NCBI GenBank assembly: GCA_022825705.1
Contig: JAJDWH010000010.1
Location: 62,001 to 126,000, forward strand
Source of the DNA: Alphaproteobacteria bacterium
Lineage (GTDB): Bacteria > Pseudomonadota > Alphaproteobacteria > TMED109
Length of the DNA: 64,000 bases
Reading direction: 5' to 3'
Shown: one piece after another, positions 38,305 to 47,722 of the stretch
How positions within the stretch are numbered: position 1 is the stretch's first letter
How the letters are laid out: each line of letters opens with the position of its first letter
The notes under the pieces: generated by a model
Seen by the model: the letters and a program-made list of their open reading frames with translations, nothing else
Databases searched by the model: none
Told to the model about the DNA's origin: nothing
Position numbers and translations under genes: made by a program

Positions 38305-40191
38305 ATGGCGTCACGCCGTTTGCGACCGACATCACCGAAGGCAGGGAAGGCTGGCGCGCGGGGCGCGAAAGCCTCCGCGGCGGCGGCTGCCGGCAAGGGG
38401 AGGCGGCGTCCGCGCGCTCCCTCCGAGCAGCCGCGATCGTGGCGTGCGGCCGTCGGTCGGTTCGTGGGGCGCCTGGTTGCGCGCGTGGCCGGACTGGCCC
38501 TGGTGGCCACGTTCGGCTTCGTCGCCTGGTGCGCGCTCGGGTTGCCGGACATTTCGGACATGGGCGGCGGCGACCGTGCCGGCAGTGTCTCCGTGTTTGC
38601 CGCCGACGGGACGTTTACCGCGGCATACGGCGACGTCTACGGCGGTTACGTCAACCTCGAGAACGTCTCGCCGACGCTGATCGATGCGGTGCTCGCGATC
38701 GAGGACCGGCGGTTCTTCCGGCACTGGGGCTTCGACCCGCTGGCGCTGGGGCGCGCGGCATTGGCCAACTGGCGCGCGGGCCGGGTGGTGCAGGGCGGCT
38801 CCACGATCACGCAGCAGCTTGCGAAACTGGCGTTCCTGACCCCGGCCCGCACCCTGGAGCGCAAGGTGCAGGAGATGCTTCTCGCCTTCTGGCTGGAGCT
38901 TCGCTTCGAGAAGGCCGAGATCCTCGCAAGCTACCTCAACCGCGCCTATTTCGGCGCCGGCGCCTACGGCATCGCGACCGCGGCGCGCCGCTATTTCGGG
39001 ACCACACCGGCGAGACTCACCCTGGCCCAGTCGGCGATGCTGGCGGGCCTGCTGCGGGCCCCTTCGCGACTGGCCCCGACCCGGCACCCGGATCGCGCAC
39101 GGGCCCGGGCGGAGGTGGTGCTGACCGCCATGGTTGCGGCCGGCCGCGTCGAGGCCTCGGCCGCGGCGGCGGCCCGTGAGCGGCCGGCGCGGGTGACGGG
39201 TGGCGACGGAACCGCCTGGGGCGGGCGCTTCTTCGCGGACTGGGTCGTAAACCAGACCGGTCCCGCCCGTGACCGGACCAAGGATGTCGAGATCGTCGCC
39301 ACGCTCGTGCCGCCCCTGCAGCTGGCGGCCGAACGGGCCCTCCGGGCGGGGCTCGCCGACCATCCGGGGATCGAGGGCGGACTCGTGGCCATGAGCCTCG
39401 ACGGCGCGGTGCTGGCGATGGCCGGCGGGCGGAGCTACGCCCGCTCGCAGTTCAACCGGGTGACGCAGGCGGCGCGGCAGCCGGGCTCGGCGTTCAAGAT
39501 CTTCGTCTACCTCGCCGCCCTCGAGGCCGGTCGTCACCCGGATGACCGCGTGCGTGATGCCCCGGTGACCGTGGGGAACTGGAGCCCGCGCAACTACAAC
39601 AACGTCTACCGTGGCGAGATCACGCTGCGCGAGGCATTCGCGCGCTCCTCCAACTCGGTCGCAGTCCGGCTGGTGCAGGACATCGGCAGAGGACGGGTGA
39701 TCCGCCTTGCCGAACGCCTCGGGATCACGGCGGAACTCGACGACGCCCCGAGCCTGGCGCTCGGGGTATCCGAAGTGACGCTCCTCGACATGACGGCAGC
39801 GCTGGTGGCGGTCGCGAACGGCGGGTCACCGGTCCTGCCGTACGGGTACGTGGAGGTCCGCACCCGTCCCGAGGGGACGGTCTGGGAGCGGACGCCGGCG
39901 CCGCGCCGGGACGGTCTGTCCGCATCGACGATCGAGGCCATGCGGGACCTGCTCGGAAGCGTGGTCACGAGCGGAACCGGCCGCCGGGCCCGCCTCGACG
40001 GCGTGCAGGCGTTTGGGAAGACCGGGACCACGCAGGATCACCGCGATGCCTGGTTCATCGGGTTCGCCGGCGACGTGGTCTGCGGCGTATGGATCGGCCG
40101 GGATGATTCCGGCCCGATGGACGGCATCGTCGGCGGCGGCCCGCCTGCGGAGATCTGGCAGGCCTTCATGCAGGAGGCGCTGGCGCCGTAG
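38305..40191 (+). CDS. Class A penicillin-binding protein (GT51 transglycosylase plus transpeptidase)
   Basis: This 628-residue bifunctional peptidoglycan synthase has a basic, Ala-rich cytoplasmic tail (1-48) and one membrane anchor (about 58-75). The GT51 domain shows AIEDRRFFRHWGFDPLALGR and GGSTITQQLAKLAFL. The transpeptidase has SxxK in QPGSAFKIF, SxN in RSSNSVAV, and KTG in FGKTGTTQDHRDAWFIGF. It is shorter than E. coli PBP1A and lacks the OB insert, like the compact PBP1A/PbpC group of alphaproteobacteria. It lies 21 bases after gyrB. Confidence 0.94.
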   Translation: MASRRLRPTSPKAGKAGARGAKASAAAAAGKGRRRPRAPSEQPRSWRAAVGRFVGRLVARVAGLALVATFGFVAWCALGLPDISDMGGGDRAGSVSVFAADGTFTAAYGDVYGGYVNLENVSPTLIDAVLAIEDRRFFRHWGFDPLALGRAALANWRAGRVVQGGSTITQQLAKLAFLTPARTLERKVQEMLLAFWLELRFEKAEILASYLNRAYFGAGAYGIATAARRYFGTTPARLTLAQSAMLAGLLRAPSRLAPTRHPDRARARAEVVLTAMVAAGRVEASAAAAARERPARVTGGDGTAWGGRFFADWVVNQTGPARDRTKDVEIVATLVPPLQLAAERALRAGLADHPGIEGGLVAMSLDGAVLAMAGGRSYARSQFNRVTQAARQPGSAFKIFVYLAALEAGRHPDDRVRDAPVTVGNWSPRNYNNVYRGEITLREAFARSSNSVAVRLVQDIGRGRVIRLAERLGITAELDDAPSLALGVSEVTLLDMTAALVAVANGGSPVLPYGYVEVRTRPEGTVWERTPAPRRDGLSASTIEAMRDLLGSVVTSGTGRRARLDGVQAFGKTGTTQDHRDAWFIGFAGDVVCGVWIGRDDSGPMDGIVGGGPPAEIWQAFMQEALAP

Positions 40192-40265
40192 GCAAACGGC
40201 CTCGGCCACGCCGGTGGGCGCCAGCCGGGTCGCCTAGACTGCGCTACCGCGGCGAGGATCTCTAT

Positions 40266-41174
40266 ATGCCGACCGTTCCCGCACTGGAAGACCTCGTCGT
40301 CCGCGAGGACGACGTCACCTACGGCGTGGCCGAGCGCCTGTCGCCGCTCGTGCAGCGGGTGGTCGCGAACAACCCGGGGCCGTACACGCTGTACGGGACC
40401 GCAACCTTCGTGGTGGGCGCGGGCGACCAGGTGGCGGTGATCGACCCCGGACCGCTCATCCCGGCGCACGTGCAGAACCTGGTCCGGGCCACCGCGGACC
40501 GGGCGGTATCGCACATCCTCGTGACCCACACGCACATTGACCATTCGCCGGCGGCCGCGTCGTTCAGCGAGGCCACCGGCGCTCCGGTGTACGGCTGTGG
40601 TCCGCACGCTGGCGGCGCCGGGTCGGGTCTGGATGACGAGGGTGCCGATACCGCGTTTGCGCCGGACACCGTGATGGCGGACGGCGACACGGTGGCGGGC
40701 GACGGCTGGACTCTCCAGGCCGTGCATACGCCCGGCCATACGTCCAACCACCTGTGTTTCCGCCTGCCCGAAGAAGGGACCCTGTTCTCCGGCGATCACG
40801 TCATGGGCTGGGCGAGCACGGTCATTTCGCCGCCGGACGGTGATCTCACGGCGTATCTCGCGAGTCTCGACCGCCTGCTGCAGGACGATGACCGCCTGCT
40901 GCGGCCGACCCACGGCCGCGCGATCACCGAACCGGCAAGGTTTCTGACTGCGCTAAAGGCGCACCGGCTGCGTCGCTGCGACGGCGTGCTGGCAAGCCTG
41001 CGCGCCCGCCCGCGCCCGATCCCGGAGATCGTGGCCGACAACTACGTGGGGCTGGAGGCGGCGTTGTTCGGGGCGGCGTGCCGTTCCGTGTACGCGACCC
41101 TGCTGCACCTCCAGGCGCAGGGGAAAGTGCGCGCCGAGGGCGTGGACGAGGAGGCCGTGTGGCACCCTCTCTGA
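40266..41174 (+). CDS. MBL-fold metallohydrolase (LACTB2/RNase-Z-like, with winged-helix tail)
   Basis: This 302-residue metallo-beta-lactamase-fold hydrolase has the dinuclear-metal motif HTHIDHSPAA, further ligands in HTPGHTSNHLCF and LFSGDHVMGWAST, and LRPTHGRAI. A C-terminal winged helix (about 235-302, RPIPEIVADNYVG...) is the BLACT_WH extension. Members act as ribonucleases or thioester hydrolases; the substrate here is not known. Confidence 0.88.
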   Translation: MPTVPALEDLVVREDDVTYGVAERLSPLVQRVVANNPGPYTLYGTATFVVGAGDQVAVIDPGPLIPAHVQNLVRATADRAVSHILVTHTHIDHSPAAASFSEATGAPVYGCGPHAGGAGSGLDDEGADTAFAPDTVMADGDTVAGDGWTLQAVHTPGHTSNHLCFRLPEEGTLFSGDHVMGWASTVISPPDGDLTAYLASLDRLLQDDDRLLRPTHGRAITEPARFLTALKAHRLRRCDGVLASLRARPRPIPEIVADNYVGLEAALFGAACRSVYATLLHLQAQGKVRAEGVDEEAVWHPL

Positions 41175-41184
41175 GCGACGGGAA

Positions 41185-41221
41185 GAAAAAAGGGGCGGGC
41201 GGCGAGGTCCGCCGCCCGCCC
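41185..41221 (-). terminator. Intrinsic terminator of the SMP-30-like gene
   Basis: Read on the minus strand, a perfect GC-rich hairpin (arms 41211-41221 and 41193-41203, GGGCGGGCGGC and its complement) is followed by a TTTTTT run at 41185-41190. It lies 9 bases past the stop of the SMP-30-like gene, so it is a textbook Rho-independent terminator. It may also slow plus-strand transcription from the MBL gene. Confidence 0.88.
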
Positions 41222-41229
41222 GCGAGTGG

Positions 41230-42342
41230 CTACGGAAGCTCGTAGGCGTCCTTGCCCAACTTGATCTTGTAGAGGCTCTTGCCGGACGTCACGTAGAGCA
41301 CGTCCCGCTCGACACCGCGGCCGAAGCCAACGTTGGTCGGCAGTTCCTCGCCGGTCGAGATGAACGCGACCTCGTTACCGTCCGCATCACGCACGGCGAT
41401 GCCGGGGCGATGCTCGCAGCGCTCGGCCATGTAGATGTTGCCGTCGACATCGGCGACCAGGCCGTCGGGACCGCTACAGGGCTGGCCCGGATAGAGCTCG
41501 GAATAATCGATCACGACCCGGCGGTTGCTCACCGTGCCGTCGGCGTTCAGGTCGTAGGCCTGAAGCAGGTGCCGGCTGACCGTGGGCGCCTGGTCGGTTT
41601 CATCGAGCTGCATGAAGCCGAGCCAGCCGTTGTCGTTGCTCACGACGTACAGCGTCGACTGGTCGGGCGAGACCAGCACGCCGTTGGTCTTGCCGCCGTT
41701 GGTGATGATGCGGTCGACGGTGCCGTCCGGATCGAGGCGGTAGACCGCGAAGCCCGGCTGGAAGACCGGCTCATGGCCCAGGTAGCGCGGGTCGGAGAAG
41801 TAGATCCGGCCCTGCTCGTCGATCGTGATGTCGTTGAGCGCGTTGTACGACTTGCCGTTGTAGGTACCGGACAGGATGTAGGTCTGGCCGGTCGACATGT
41901 CAGTCTTGACCAGCATGCGGCCACCGAAGTCGGCCCCCAGCGCGGCAAGCATGTTGCCGTCACGGTCGAACTTGATGCCGTTCGACATGCCGCTCGGGCT
42001 GCGGTAGATGACCGTTTCACCCGACGCCGGGTCGTAGCGCCAGATGTTGCCGGCCTGCATATAGAGGCCGGACGGGTCCTTGCAGAACTTCGTGAACGTG
42101 ATGTCGCTGAAGTACATGTAGCCGTCGTGGCCAGCGGCTACGCCCTCGGTGAGGATGCAGCCACCGTCGAACAGGCGCATGAGCTTGGAGCCTTCCGGAA
42201 CGATGTCGCTGGACCCCGTGGGAGCCGGGAAACCGGCGTCCTCGCCTTGGAACCATGTCGCGTGTTCATGGGCCGAGACCGATGCGGACCACGCAAGGGC
42301 CGCAGCGGCGATGGCCATTGCGGCCAGTCTGTAGATGTGCAT
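41230..42342 (-). CDS. Periplasmic SMP-30/gluconolactonase-like beta-propeller protein
   Basis: This 370-residue secreted protein has a signal peptide (AAMAIAAAALAWSASVSA, ending near residue 24). The beta-propeller repeats include GLYMQAGNIWRYDP, SGMSNGIKFDRDGNML, LNDITIDEQGRIYFSDP, KTNGVLVSPDQSTLYV and GPDGLVADVDGNIYMAE, the SMP-30 / strictosidine-synthase-like pattern with metal-site Asn and Asp residues. It may act as a lactonase or hydrolase on a sugar-derived lactone; the substrate is unknown. A good AGGAGG lies upstream and a strong terminator downstream, so it is monocistronic. Confidence 0.88.
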   Translation of the reverse strand: MHIYRLAAMAIAAAALAWSASVSAHEHATWFQGEDAGFPAPTGSSDIVPEGSKLMRLFDGGCILTEGVAAGHDGYMYFSDITFTKFCKDPSGLYMQAGNIWRYDPASGETVIYRSPSGMSNGIKFDRDGNMLAALGADFGGRMLVKTDMSTGQTYILSGTYNGKSYNALNDITIDEQGRIYFSDPRYLGHEPVFQPGFAVYRLDPDGTVDRIITNGGKTNGVLVSPDQSTLYVVSNDNGWLGFMQLDETDQAPTVSRHLLQAYDLNADGTVSNRRVVIDYSELYPGQPCSGPDGLVADVDGNIYMAERCEHRPGIAVRDADGNEVAFISTGEELPTNVGFGRGVERDVLYVTSGKSLYKIKLGKDAYELP

Positions 42343-42789
42343 ATCGATGTGTTCCCTCCTGCCGCAGGACCGTCGACCGACAGGTGATCCGTTCCGCGCC
42401 CTGCAGCTGCCAGATCAGACCCGGAAAGTCGCGCGTGCGGCTGTTCCGGGCCTGCGCCTATAGGCTACTGATTTCGTCAACTATGTGGATAGGCACGGCG
42501 CAGGGCCCGCGACGGGCCTCGCGGACGCGGGTTCGCGGACAGATTTCCGACTCCCGGTGAGGCACCCGTGCACACGTGGTAGTGCCCGCATCACCGGCCA
42601 GCGAGCAGGCCGGCGGGGACGTATCGGTGCCGGCGGCGACCGGGAATCATCACGCGGAGCTTCCGACGTCGCCGTTGAGCGCGTCTCCGGTTCGGACTAC
42701 GCTCCGTCGAAGCGACCGAGCGGATTCCCGCGAGAACAGCGGCGGCGGCCGATCCGCCGTCAGCCGGCAGCCCCCACGGAAGTTCGACC
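42343..42789. other. Divergent intergenic region between SMP-30-like gene and SDR gene
   Basis: I see no gene in these 447 bases. The stretch near 42465-42495 is AT-richer and includes TGTGGATAG, one mismatch from a DnaA box on the complementary strand, but it is isolated. The region presumably holds the two divergent promoters. Confidence 0.4.
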
Positions 42790-43590
42790 ATGCGACTGGA
42801 AGGCAAGACCGCCGTCATCATGGGGGCGGGGCAGAGTCCGGGCGAGGGCCTCGGCAACGGCCGGGCCACGGCACTGCTCTTTGCGCGCGAGGGCGCCCGG
42901 GTGTTGTGCGTCGATCGCGATCTCGCATCGGCGACCGAGACGGCAGAAATGATCGGCGGGGAGGGCGGTGACGCCGCGACCTTCGAGGCCGATGTCACCC
43001 GCGAGGCACAGGTCGCGGCGGCGGTGGAGCAATGCAGGACTCGCTGGGGACGCCTCGACATCCTGCACAACAACGTCGGGGTCAGCGTTGCCGGCGGGGA
43101 TGCGGGCGTGACCGAGATCACCGAGGAGGCATTCGACCGGGTGATGTCCGTGAATCTGCGCGGCACGGTCATGGCGTGCAAGCACGCGATCCCGGTCATG
43201 CGCGAGCAGCGCTCCGGCGCGATCGTCAGCATCTCCTCGGTCGCCGCCGTCGAGTCCTATCCCTGGGTGGCCTACAAGGCGAGCAAGATGGGCATGGTGG
43301 CGTTCACGAAGCAGATCGCCATCCAGAACGCTGAGTACGGCATCCGCGCCAACGTGATCCTGCCCGGATTGATGGATACGCCGATGGCGGTCGATACCAG
43401 GGCCCGGGCGTGGAACCGCTCGCGGGAAGAGGTCGCCGCTGAGCGCGATGCGCGAATTCCCCTCGGCGGAAAGATGGGCACCGCGTGGGATGTCGCCTAC
43501 GCGGCCCTCTACCTGGCGTCCGACGAGGCCGGCTTCGTCACCGGGGTCGCGCTGCCGGTCGACGGAGGCACCGGCTGCCGGATCGGGTAG
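42790..43590 (+). CDS. SDR-family oxidoreductase
   Basis: This 266-residue short-chain dehydrogenase has a cofactor-binding segment starting KTAVIMGAGQSPGEGLGNG, a slightly expanded glycine-rich loop compared with the classical TGxxxGxG. It has NNVG in place of NNAG, catalytic Ser in IVSISSVAAVES, Tyr-Lys in YKASKMGMVAF and the C-terminal GVALPVDGGTGCRIG. The Asp in VLCVDRD after beta-2 favours NAD. No substrate can be named from context. Confidence 0.87.
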   Translation: MRLEGKTAVIMGAGQSPGEGLGNGRATALLFAREGARVLCVDRDLASATETAEMIGGEGGDAATFEADVTREAQVAAAVEQCRTRWGRLDILHNNVGVSVAGGDAGVTEITEEAFDRVMSVNLRGTVMACKHAIPVMREQRSGAIVSISSVAAVESYPWVAYKASKMGMVAFTKQIAIQNAEYGIRANVILPGLMDTPMAVDTRARAWNRSREEVAAERDARIPLGGKMGTAWDVAYAALYLASDEAGFVTGVALPVDGGTGCRIG

Positions 43591-43762
43591 CCGTTGCCGT
43601 TGCGAACGGCGGCGGTTCGCCACACTTGAGGTCCGCCTCCCAGGCGTAGCCGGGCTTCCGATTGCAGGCAGGTGCTAGGTGCGGCCACCGGTCGTCGGAA
43701 CTGACGCGCCGCGGCTCCCGCGTTTCGGTAGATGTGGCGTCCCTGGAAGCCTGGCCTCTCGC

Positions 43763-44608
43763 CTACGTGACGATTCGCTGGCCGATCAGGTCGCCGCCGC
43801 CGACGCGGTGCTCGATCGTGGCCCCGCGATATTCCTTGATCTCCAGCCCGTGGAAGGCGTTGACGATCATGTACTGCGTGGGCAGGTCCTCCCAGCGGGC
43901 CTGGTGGAAGGTGAGTTCGCCGTCGCCCGTGTACAGGGCCTGCGGCGGCGCACCCGGACCCGCGGCGGGGCTGAGCACCGCGTAGGCGGCATCCGCTTCG
44001 CCCCAGGCGCCGGTCTTGGGCATGTACTTGTAATGCAGCACGCCCTTCAACGTGCCATCGTTCGGGGCGGGCGCCGACACGGCAGCCTGCGGATCGCCCT
44101 CTTCCAGGTTGCGCACCTTCATGTCGAGGAAGCGGAACCCCTGCCAACTCGCCGTGCAATGGGTCTCGCCGTCGAATTCGACGGGCTCGGGGAGTTCGCA
44201 ATAGACCTTCGAGAAGCCGAGCTGCTCACGGCCCGTGAGGATCGGGTCCGTCAGGTTTTCCCACAGCACCATGAGGAAGGGGCCAGAGGCGCGGTCCTCG
44301 CTGCCCTGGAAGACCACCGGGACCCGCACGCCGAGCACGTTGTAGCCGCGCCCCGCCAGCCAGGCGATCCGAGTCATGTAGGAGGCAAACACCTCGACCA
44401 CCGGTTCGCCGTCGAGCGTGAAGCCGGGCGGCAGGAACGGTTCGACCTGACCGCCGTCGGTCAGGAAGCGCACCGACACGGTCATGGTCTTGCGCTGGTC
44501 AGGCGAGAAGACGCCCGACTTTCCACCCGGTCCCTGCCGCGGCCCCGTCATCGGGCCAAAATGGGTCGGCATCATGTACATCGTTCCCGGTTTCAGCGGG
44601 TACGGCAT
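43763..44608 (-). CDS. Acetoacetate decarboxylase family protein
   Basis: This 281-residue ADC-family protein starts at the ATG at 44608, preceded by AGGAGA. Motifs include PFLPPGFTLDGEPVVEVFAS, GYNVLGVRVPVVFQG, FLMVLWENLTDPILTGREQL then GFSKVYCELPEP, and a C-terminal GLEIKEYRGATIEHRVG. Family members decarboxylate beta-keto acids or act as aldolase/dehydratase-like enzymes; many in this branch are of unknown reaction. A same-strand FAD oxidoreductase gene lies 128 bases upstream and may belong with it. Confidence 0.82.
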   Translation of the reverse strand: MPYPLKPGTMYMMPTHFGPMTGPRQGPGGKSGVFSPDQRKTMTVSVRFLTDGGQVEPFLPPGFTLDGEPVVEVFASYMTRIAWLAGRGYNVLGVRVPVVFQGSEDRASGPFLMVLWENLTDPILTGREQLGFSKVYCELPEPVEFDGETHCTASWQGFRFLDMKVRNLEEGDPQAAVSAPAPNDGTLKGVLHYKYMPKTGAWGEADAAYAVLSPAAGPGAPPQALYTGDGELTFHQARWEDLPTQYMIVNAFHGLEIKEYRGATIEHRVGGGDLIGQRIVT

Positions 44609-44736
44609 GGATCTCTCCTGGTGTGAGTCGCAGTGGTTACGCCGTGTGCGAAACTCGGCGCCGGTGCACGCTTCGACCATACATCGGGCCCATGGGTATC
44701 CGTAGCCCGGCCGGCAGCAGGCAGGGCAGAACCGCC

Positions 44737-46077
44737 TCAGTAGGGGCCGGGAACGACGGGGCTGCCGTCGGCGAAACGCTCGAAGCGGAACCGTGACAGG
44801 TCGAATCCGGTCGGCCGTCCGAGAACGAGATCCGCGAGGACCCGCCCGGCCCCGGGACCGATCCCGAAGCCGTGCCCGCTCATGCCGGTGCCAATGAACA
44901 GCCCGGCGGGCGACGGCACTTCGCAGATGTAGGGCACCGCGTCGGGAGTCACGTCGATCATGCCCGCCCACATCTCCGCGACGCCGGCCTCGTCCAGCCA
45001 CGGCGCCCGCTCCAGCAGCCGTTTCGCCAGGCGCTGACTGACCCCGTCGGACGGGGGCGGGTTCAGTACCCGCATCCGCTCGAACGGTGTGACCTCCTCG
45101 GGGGACCAGCGCTTCTTCGCGCCCCATGCGCCCGGATAACCTGCCGGCGGCTTCGGCCGGAGCTTCAGTTCTCTGGCCGACTTCTTCAGCAGCGGCAGGA
45201 ACTTGGGGAGGTCCCTGAACGACCGCGCGCACAAGTAATGCTCCACGACGTCGCCGGTCGTCACGGTGTAGCCGCCGTCCGCGCGGCTGTTCATGGCAAG
45301 CCCCGGCGTGGAGATGTTCGGGAGTCGCCGGTCTGGCACCGGGCGGGTGCGTCCCACGCTGGACCGCACGATGAGCTGCGGCAGGTCGAGGCCGGCGTTC
45401 CGCGCGAAGTACGTCGACCAGGCACCGCCCGCGAGCACCACCCGGTCGGCCCGGACGGGTCCGGACTCCGTGTGCACGCCGCGGACACTGCCATTTTGGA
45501 TGTCGACGGTGCGGACCGCGCAGTTCTCGGTGATCGAGACTCCGAGGCGCTTCGCCGCGCGCGCCAGCGCCGGTACCGCGACGGCCGGCTCCGCGCGCCC
45601 GTCGCTCGGCGTCAGCATCCCGCCGATCCAGCGGCCCTCCACGCCCGGCGCCGCCTCCCGTGCCTCCTCGGGTGAGAGCATGCGGGTGTCGAGCTGGTGC
45701 TCCCTGGCCACGTCGTGCCAAGCCTCGAACCGGGCGAGCCCTTGCTGGTTCTCGGCCAGATACACCAGGCCGGCGCCGGTAAACGTGAGGTCCTTCTCGC
45801 CGGTGTGCTTCGCGAGGCTCCGCCAGATCCGGTTCGACTCCATCATGATCGGCAGTTCGTCACGGTCCCGGCCTTGCTGACGCACCCAGCCCCAGTTGCG
45901 GCTCGACTGCTCGCCTGCAACCCGCCCCTTTTCGATCAGGGCGACCTTCGCCCCGCGCTGCGCGAGAAACCACGAGGTTGCGGTGCCAATGATGCCGGCG
46001 CCGATGACCGCGACGTCGACGGCGTCCGGAAGCGGATCGGCATGGACGACCGGGGTGGCCTCGGAGATCATCGGCAT
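44737..46077 (-). CDS. FAD-dependent amino-acid/amine oxidoreductase (DAO family)
   Basis: This 446-residue flavoprotein begins with the dinucleotide-binding fold VDVAVIGAGIIGTATSWFL, then the flavin-contacting SSRNWGWVRQQGRD, and ends with ...FIGTGMSGHGFGIGPGAGRV, the second FAD-binding motif of the D-amino-acid oxidase / dehydrogenase and sarcosine-oxidase group. It probably oxidises a secondary or D-amine; the substrate is not fixed by sequence. There is no signal peptide. Confidence 0.87.
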   Translation of the reverse strand: MPMISEATPVVHADPLPDAVDVAVIGAGIIGTATSWFLAQRGAKVALIEKGRVAGEQSSRNWGWVRQQGRDRDELPIMMESNRIWRSLAKHTGEKDLTFTGAGLVYLAENQQGLARFEAWHDVAREHQLDTRMLSPEEAREAAPGVEGRWIGGMLTPSDGRAEPAVAVPALARAAKRLGVSITENCAVRTVDIQNGSVRGVHTESGPVRADRVVLAGGAWSTYFARNAGLDLPQLIVRSSVGRTRPVPDRRLPNISTPGLAMNSRADGGYTVTTGDVVEHYLCARSFRDLPKFLPLLKKSARELKLRPKPPAGYPGAWGAKKRWSPEEVTPFERMRVLNPPPSDGVSQRLAKRLLERAPWLDEAGVAEMWAGMIDVTPDAVPYICEVPSPAGLFIGTGMSGHGFGIGPGAGRVLADLVLGRPTGFDLSRFRFERFADGSPVVPGPY

Positions 46078-46406
46078 GAGGGGATTCTACGTCGGTGCGA
46101 TCGGCGAGTGAGTCGTCGTCGACGGTCGCGCGGTTTCAACCGACTACGCCCCGACGTGCGCGACCGCAAGGCCGGACTTGCCTGCGGCCGTTGCTGCTCC
46201 GCGGCACCTCCGCAGGCTTGCAACACGCCCGCACCTAGATCGGGAAGAGGTCCGATCGGAGCCAGCCGGACATATAGGCTCTCGAACGGGGCGGGACATC
46301 ATGACGCGCCGAAGCTTCGGTCAGGCCAGCAGGGATTCGGCTTTGACTTCGACCCGGTCACCCGTCAAGACTCGATCGGCCAACCGCGACCCAACCCGGA
46401 GGGAAG
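46078..46406. other. Divergent intergenic region without a recognised gene
   Basis: These 329 bases lie between the FAD oxidoreductase start and the small YHS-like gene. A ribosome-binding site GGAGGG lies just before 46407. Nothing else could be recognised. Confidence 0.4.
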
Positions 46407-46601
46407 ATGCCTGCTCTCGACATTGCTGACTGCATCAATGAGACGTGCCCCTGGTCCGGCAAGCCGGTGCAACCCGATTCGCTCACCGAGTTCGGCGGGC
46501 AGGTCGTCGGGTTCTGCAACACGGGTTGCCGCGACAAGTTCGAACTCGCGATCCGGCACTTCGAGAGTGCACGAGGGGAGGGCGGCAGCCCGGCATCCTG
46601 A
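46407..46601 (+). CDS. Small YHS/TRASH-like cysteine-motif protein
   Basis: This 64-residue protein has the arrangement CINETCPWSGKPVQ, then FGGQVVGFCNTGCRDKFELA. That is the YHS-type metal-binding pattern (C-P-x-x-G-x-x-V ... G-x-x-V-x-F-C-x-x-x-C-x-x-x-F). Such stand-alone domains are thought to bind a metal ion or act as small redox or metal chaperones. The start has a clear GGAGGG. It has no cotranscribed neighbour. Confidence 0.75.
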   Translation: MPALDIADCINETCPWSGKPVQPDSLTEFGGQVVGFCNTGCRDKFELAIRHFESARGEGGSPAS

Positions 46602-46765
46602 CGATCATGCCCGGCGGCTAAGAACCGCGCGCGTTCCCCTTCCAGTTTTCCCCTGCCAGCCCGGGATCTGGTCTGCCGGGTGATCGCGAGGGCCGCATGG
46701 CTGGCCAAGGGTGCGGAAACCGAAGCCGCCGGCCGGCCGCAGGAAGTGGCAGCAGGCTGTCGGCA

Positions 46766-47290
46766 TCAAGTGCGTTGGTCGCAGGCGTGCTCGTTGGCGT
46801 CGATGAAGTCGACCAGAAATCCGTGAACCAATCCGGCCAGCGCGTCCAGTATGTGGCCGGCTTCTCCGAAGTGGGCTCCCTCCGCGCTCCTGATCCAGGC
46901 ACTCGAAGAGCCGGGTTCGCTAGAGCGGGGGTCGTAGATCACTTTGAGGAAAACCACCGTCATATTGAAGCTCGCTTCGTTGGCGATGACGCGGACGTTG
47001 AGAACGTCTGGAGCGTCACGATCAAACAGGGTGGCGGCACGCAGGCGGCTTTCGGCTGCAGTCTCGATGTCGGCCGTGGTGAGCTCAATCACGGGCGCGG
47101 CGTCCTCGCCCGCTGCGTGAAAGAACGTGCGGAGGCTCACCGGATTGCAACCGGTAAAGAGAGCGGACGCCGTGCGCGAGGGCTCATCAGCGGCTGCGTG
47201 GTTGCCCGCGAGCAGCCAGAGAGCCAGGGTCGATAGAGCGAGCGATGTCGCCAGACCGACCTTTAGTCGTCGGTTAAGTCGGTAATTCAA
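46766..47290 (-). CDS. Secreted protein of unknown function
   Basis: This protein of about 174 residues has a basic N-region (NYRLNRRLK), a hydrophobic core and a likely cleavage after NHAAA. The mature part includes FTGCNPVSLRTFFHAAG, TTADIETAAESRLRAA, FNMTVVFLKVIYDP and ILDALAGLVHGFLVDF. It looks like a small alpha/beta periplasmic protein; no family recognised. I use the TTG at 47290 because it gives a proper signal peptide; a GTG at 47341 gives 17 more residues. Neither start is strongly supported. Confidence 0.55.
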   Translation of the reverse strand: MNYRLNRRLKVGLATSLALSTLALWLLAGNHAAADEPSRTASALFTGCNPVSLRTFFHAAGEDAAPVIELTTADIETAAESRLRAATLFDRDAPDVLNVRVIANEASFNMTVVFLKVIYDPRSSEPGSSSAWIRSAEGAHFGEAGHILDALAGLVHGFLVDFIDANEHACDQRT

Positions 47291-47341
47291 GTCGCATGCT
47301 CCAGTCCGCAATATGGCAACCCTTGGGGAAATCACTTCCAC

Positions 47342-47722
47342 AAACTTGGCGTTCGCGGTCGAGAACTTCCTAACCGTCTGTGCAAACCTGCAAGATATCC
47401 GGGCGACATTGGCTCTGCGTTCGAAAACGAAAATGTGTGGTGGGTGGGGCCTGTTCTGTCCGCCGCGCGGGTGAGGGTCGGCAGGATAGTCGAACGATGG
47501 CCTGGGACGGCGCGCGGTTCGGGACCCGTTGACCGGCCCGTCGAGTGGTGCGTCGCCATGGTCGCCTACCCTCTGCGACGGAAGGCGTGATCACCGGTCG
47601 GCCGGAGCGGCAGACGAGTTAGGTCACAGGCCGCGCGACCAGTGCGCCCGACGTGAGCGTTTTCTGGTCGAGGTTGCGCGCGTCCGGCAGTTCCGCCGGG
47701 AAACGTGTTCGGGGACTGCCGT
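47342..47722. other. Intergenic stretch without a recognised gene
   Basis: These 381 bases separate the secreted protein (start region) from the 3' end of the LysR gene. Short frames are present on both strands, but none has recognisable domains. No hairpin with a T-run was seen. Confidence 0.35.

Noticed and set aside
42484..42492. DnaA-box-like TGTGGATAG
   Set aside because: Single copy with one mismatch and no cluster, so it is not evidence for an origin.
43763..45721. Minus-strand frame of 652 codons spanning two genes
   Set aside because: Only its last 281 codons are the acetoacetate decarboxylase gene; the rest is an out-of-frame shadow of the FAD oxidoreductase.
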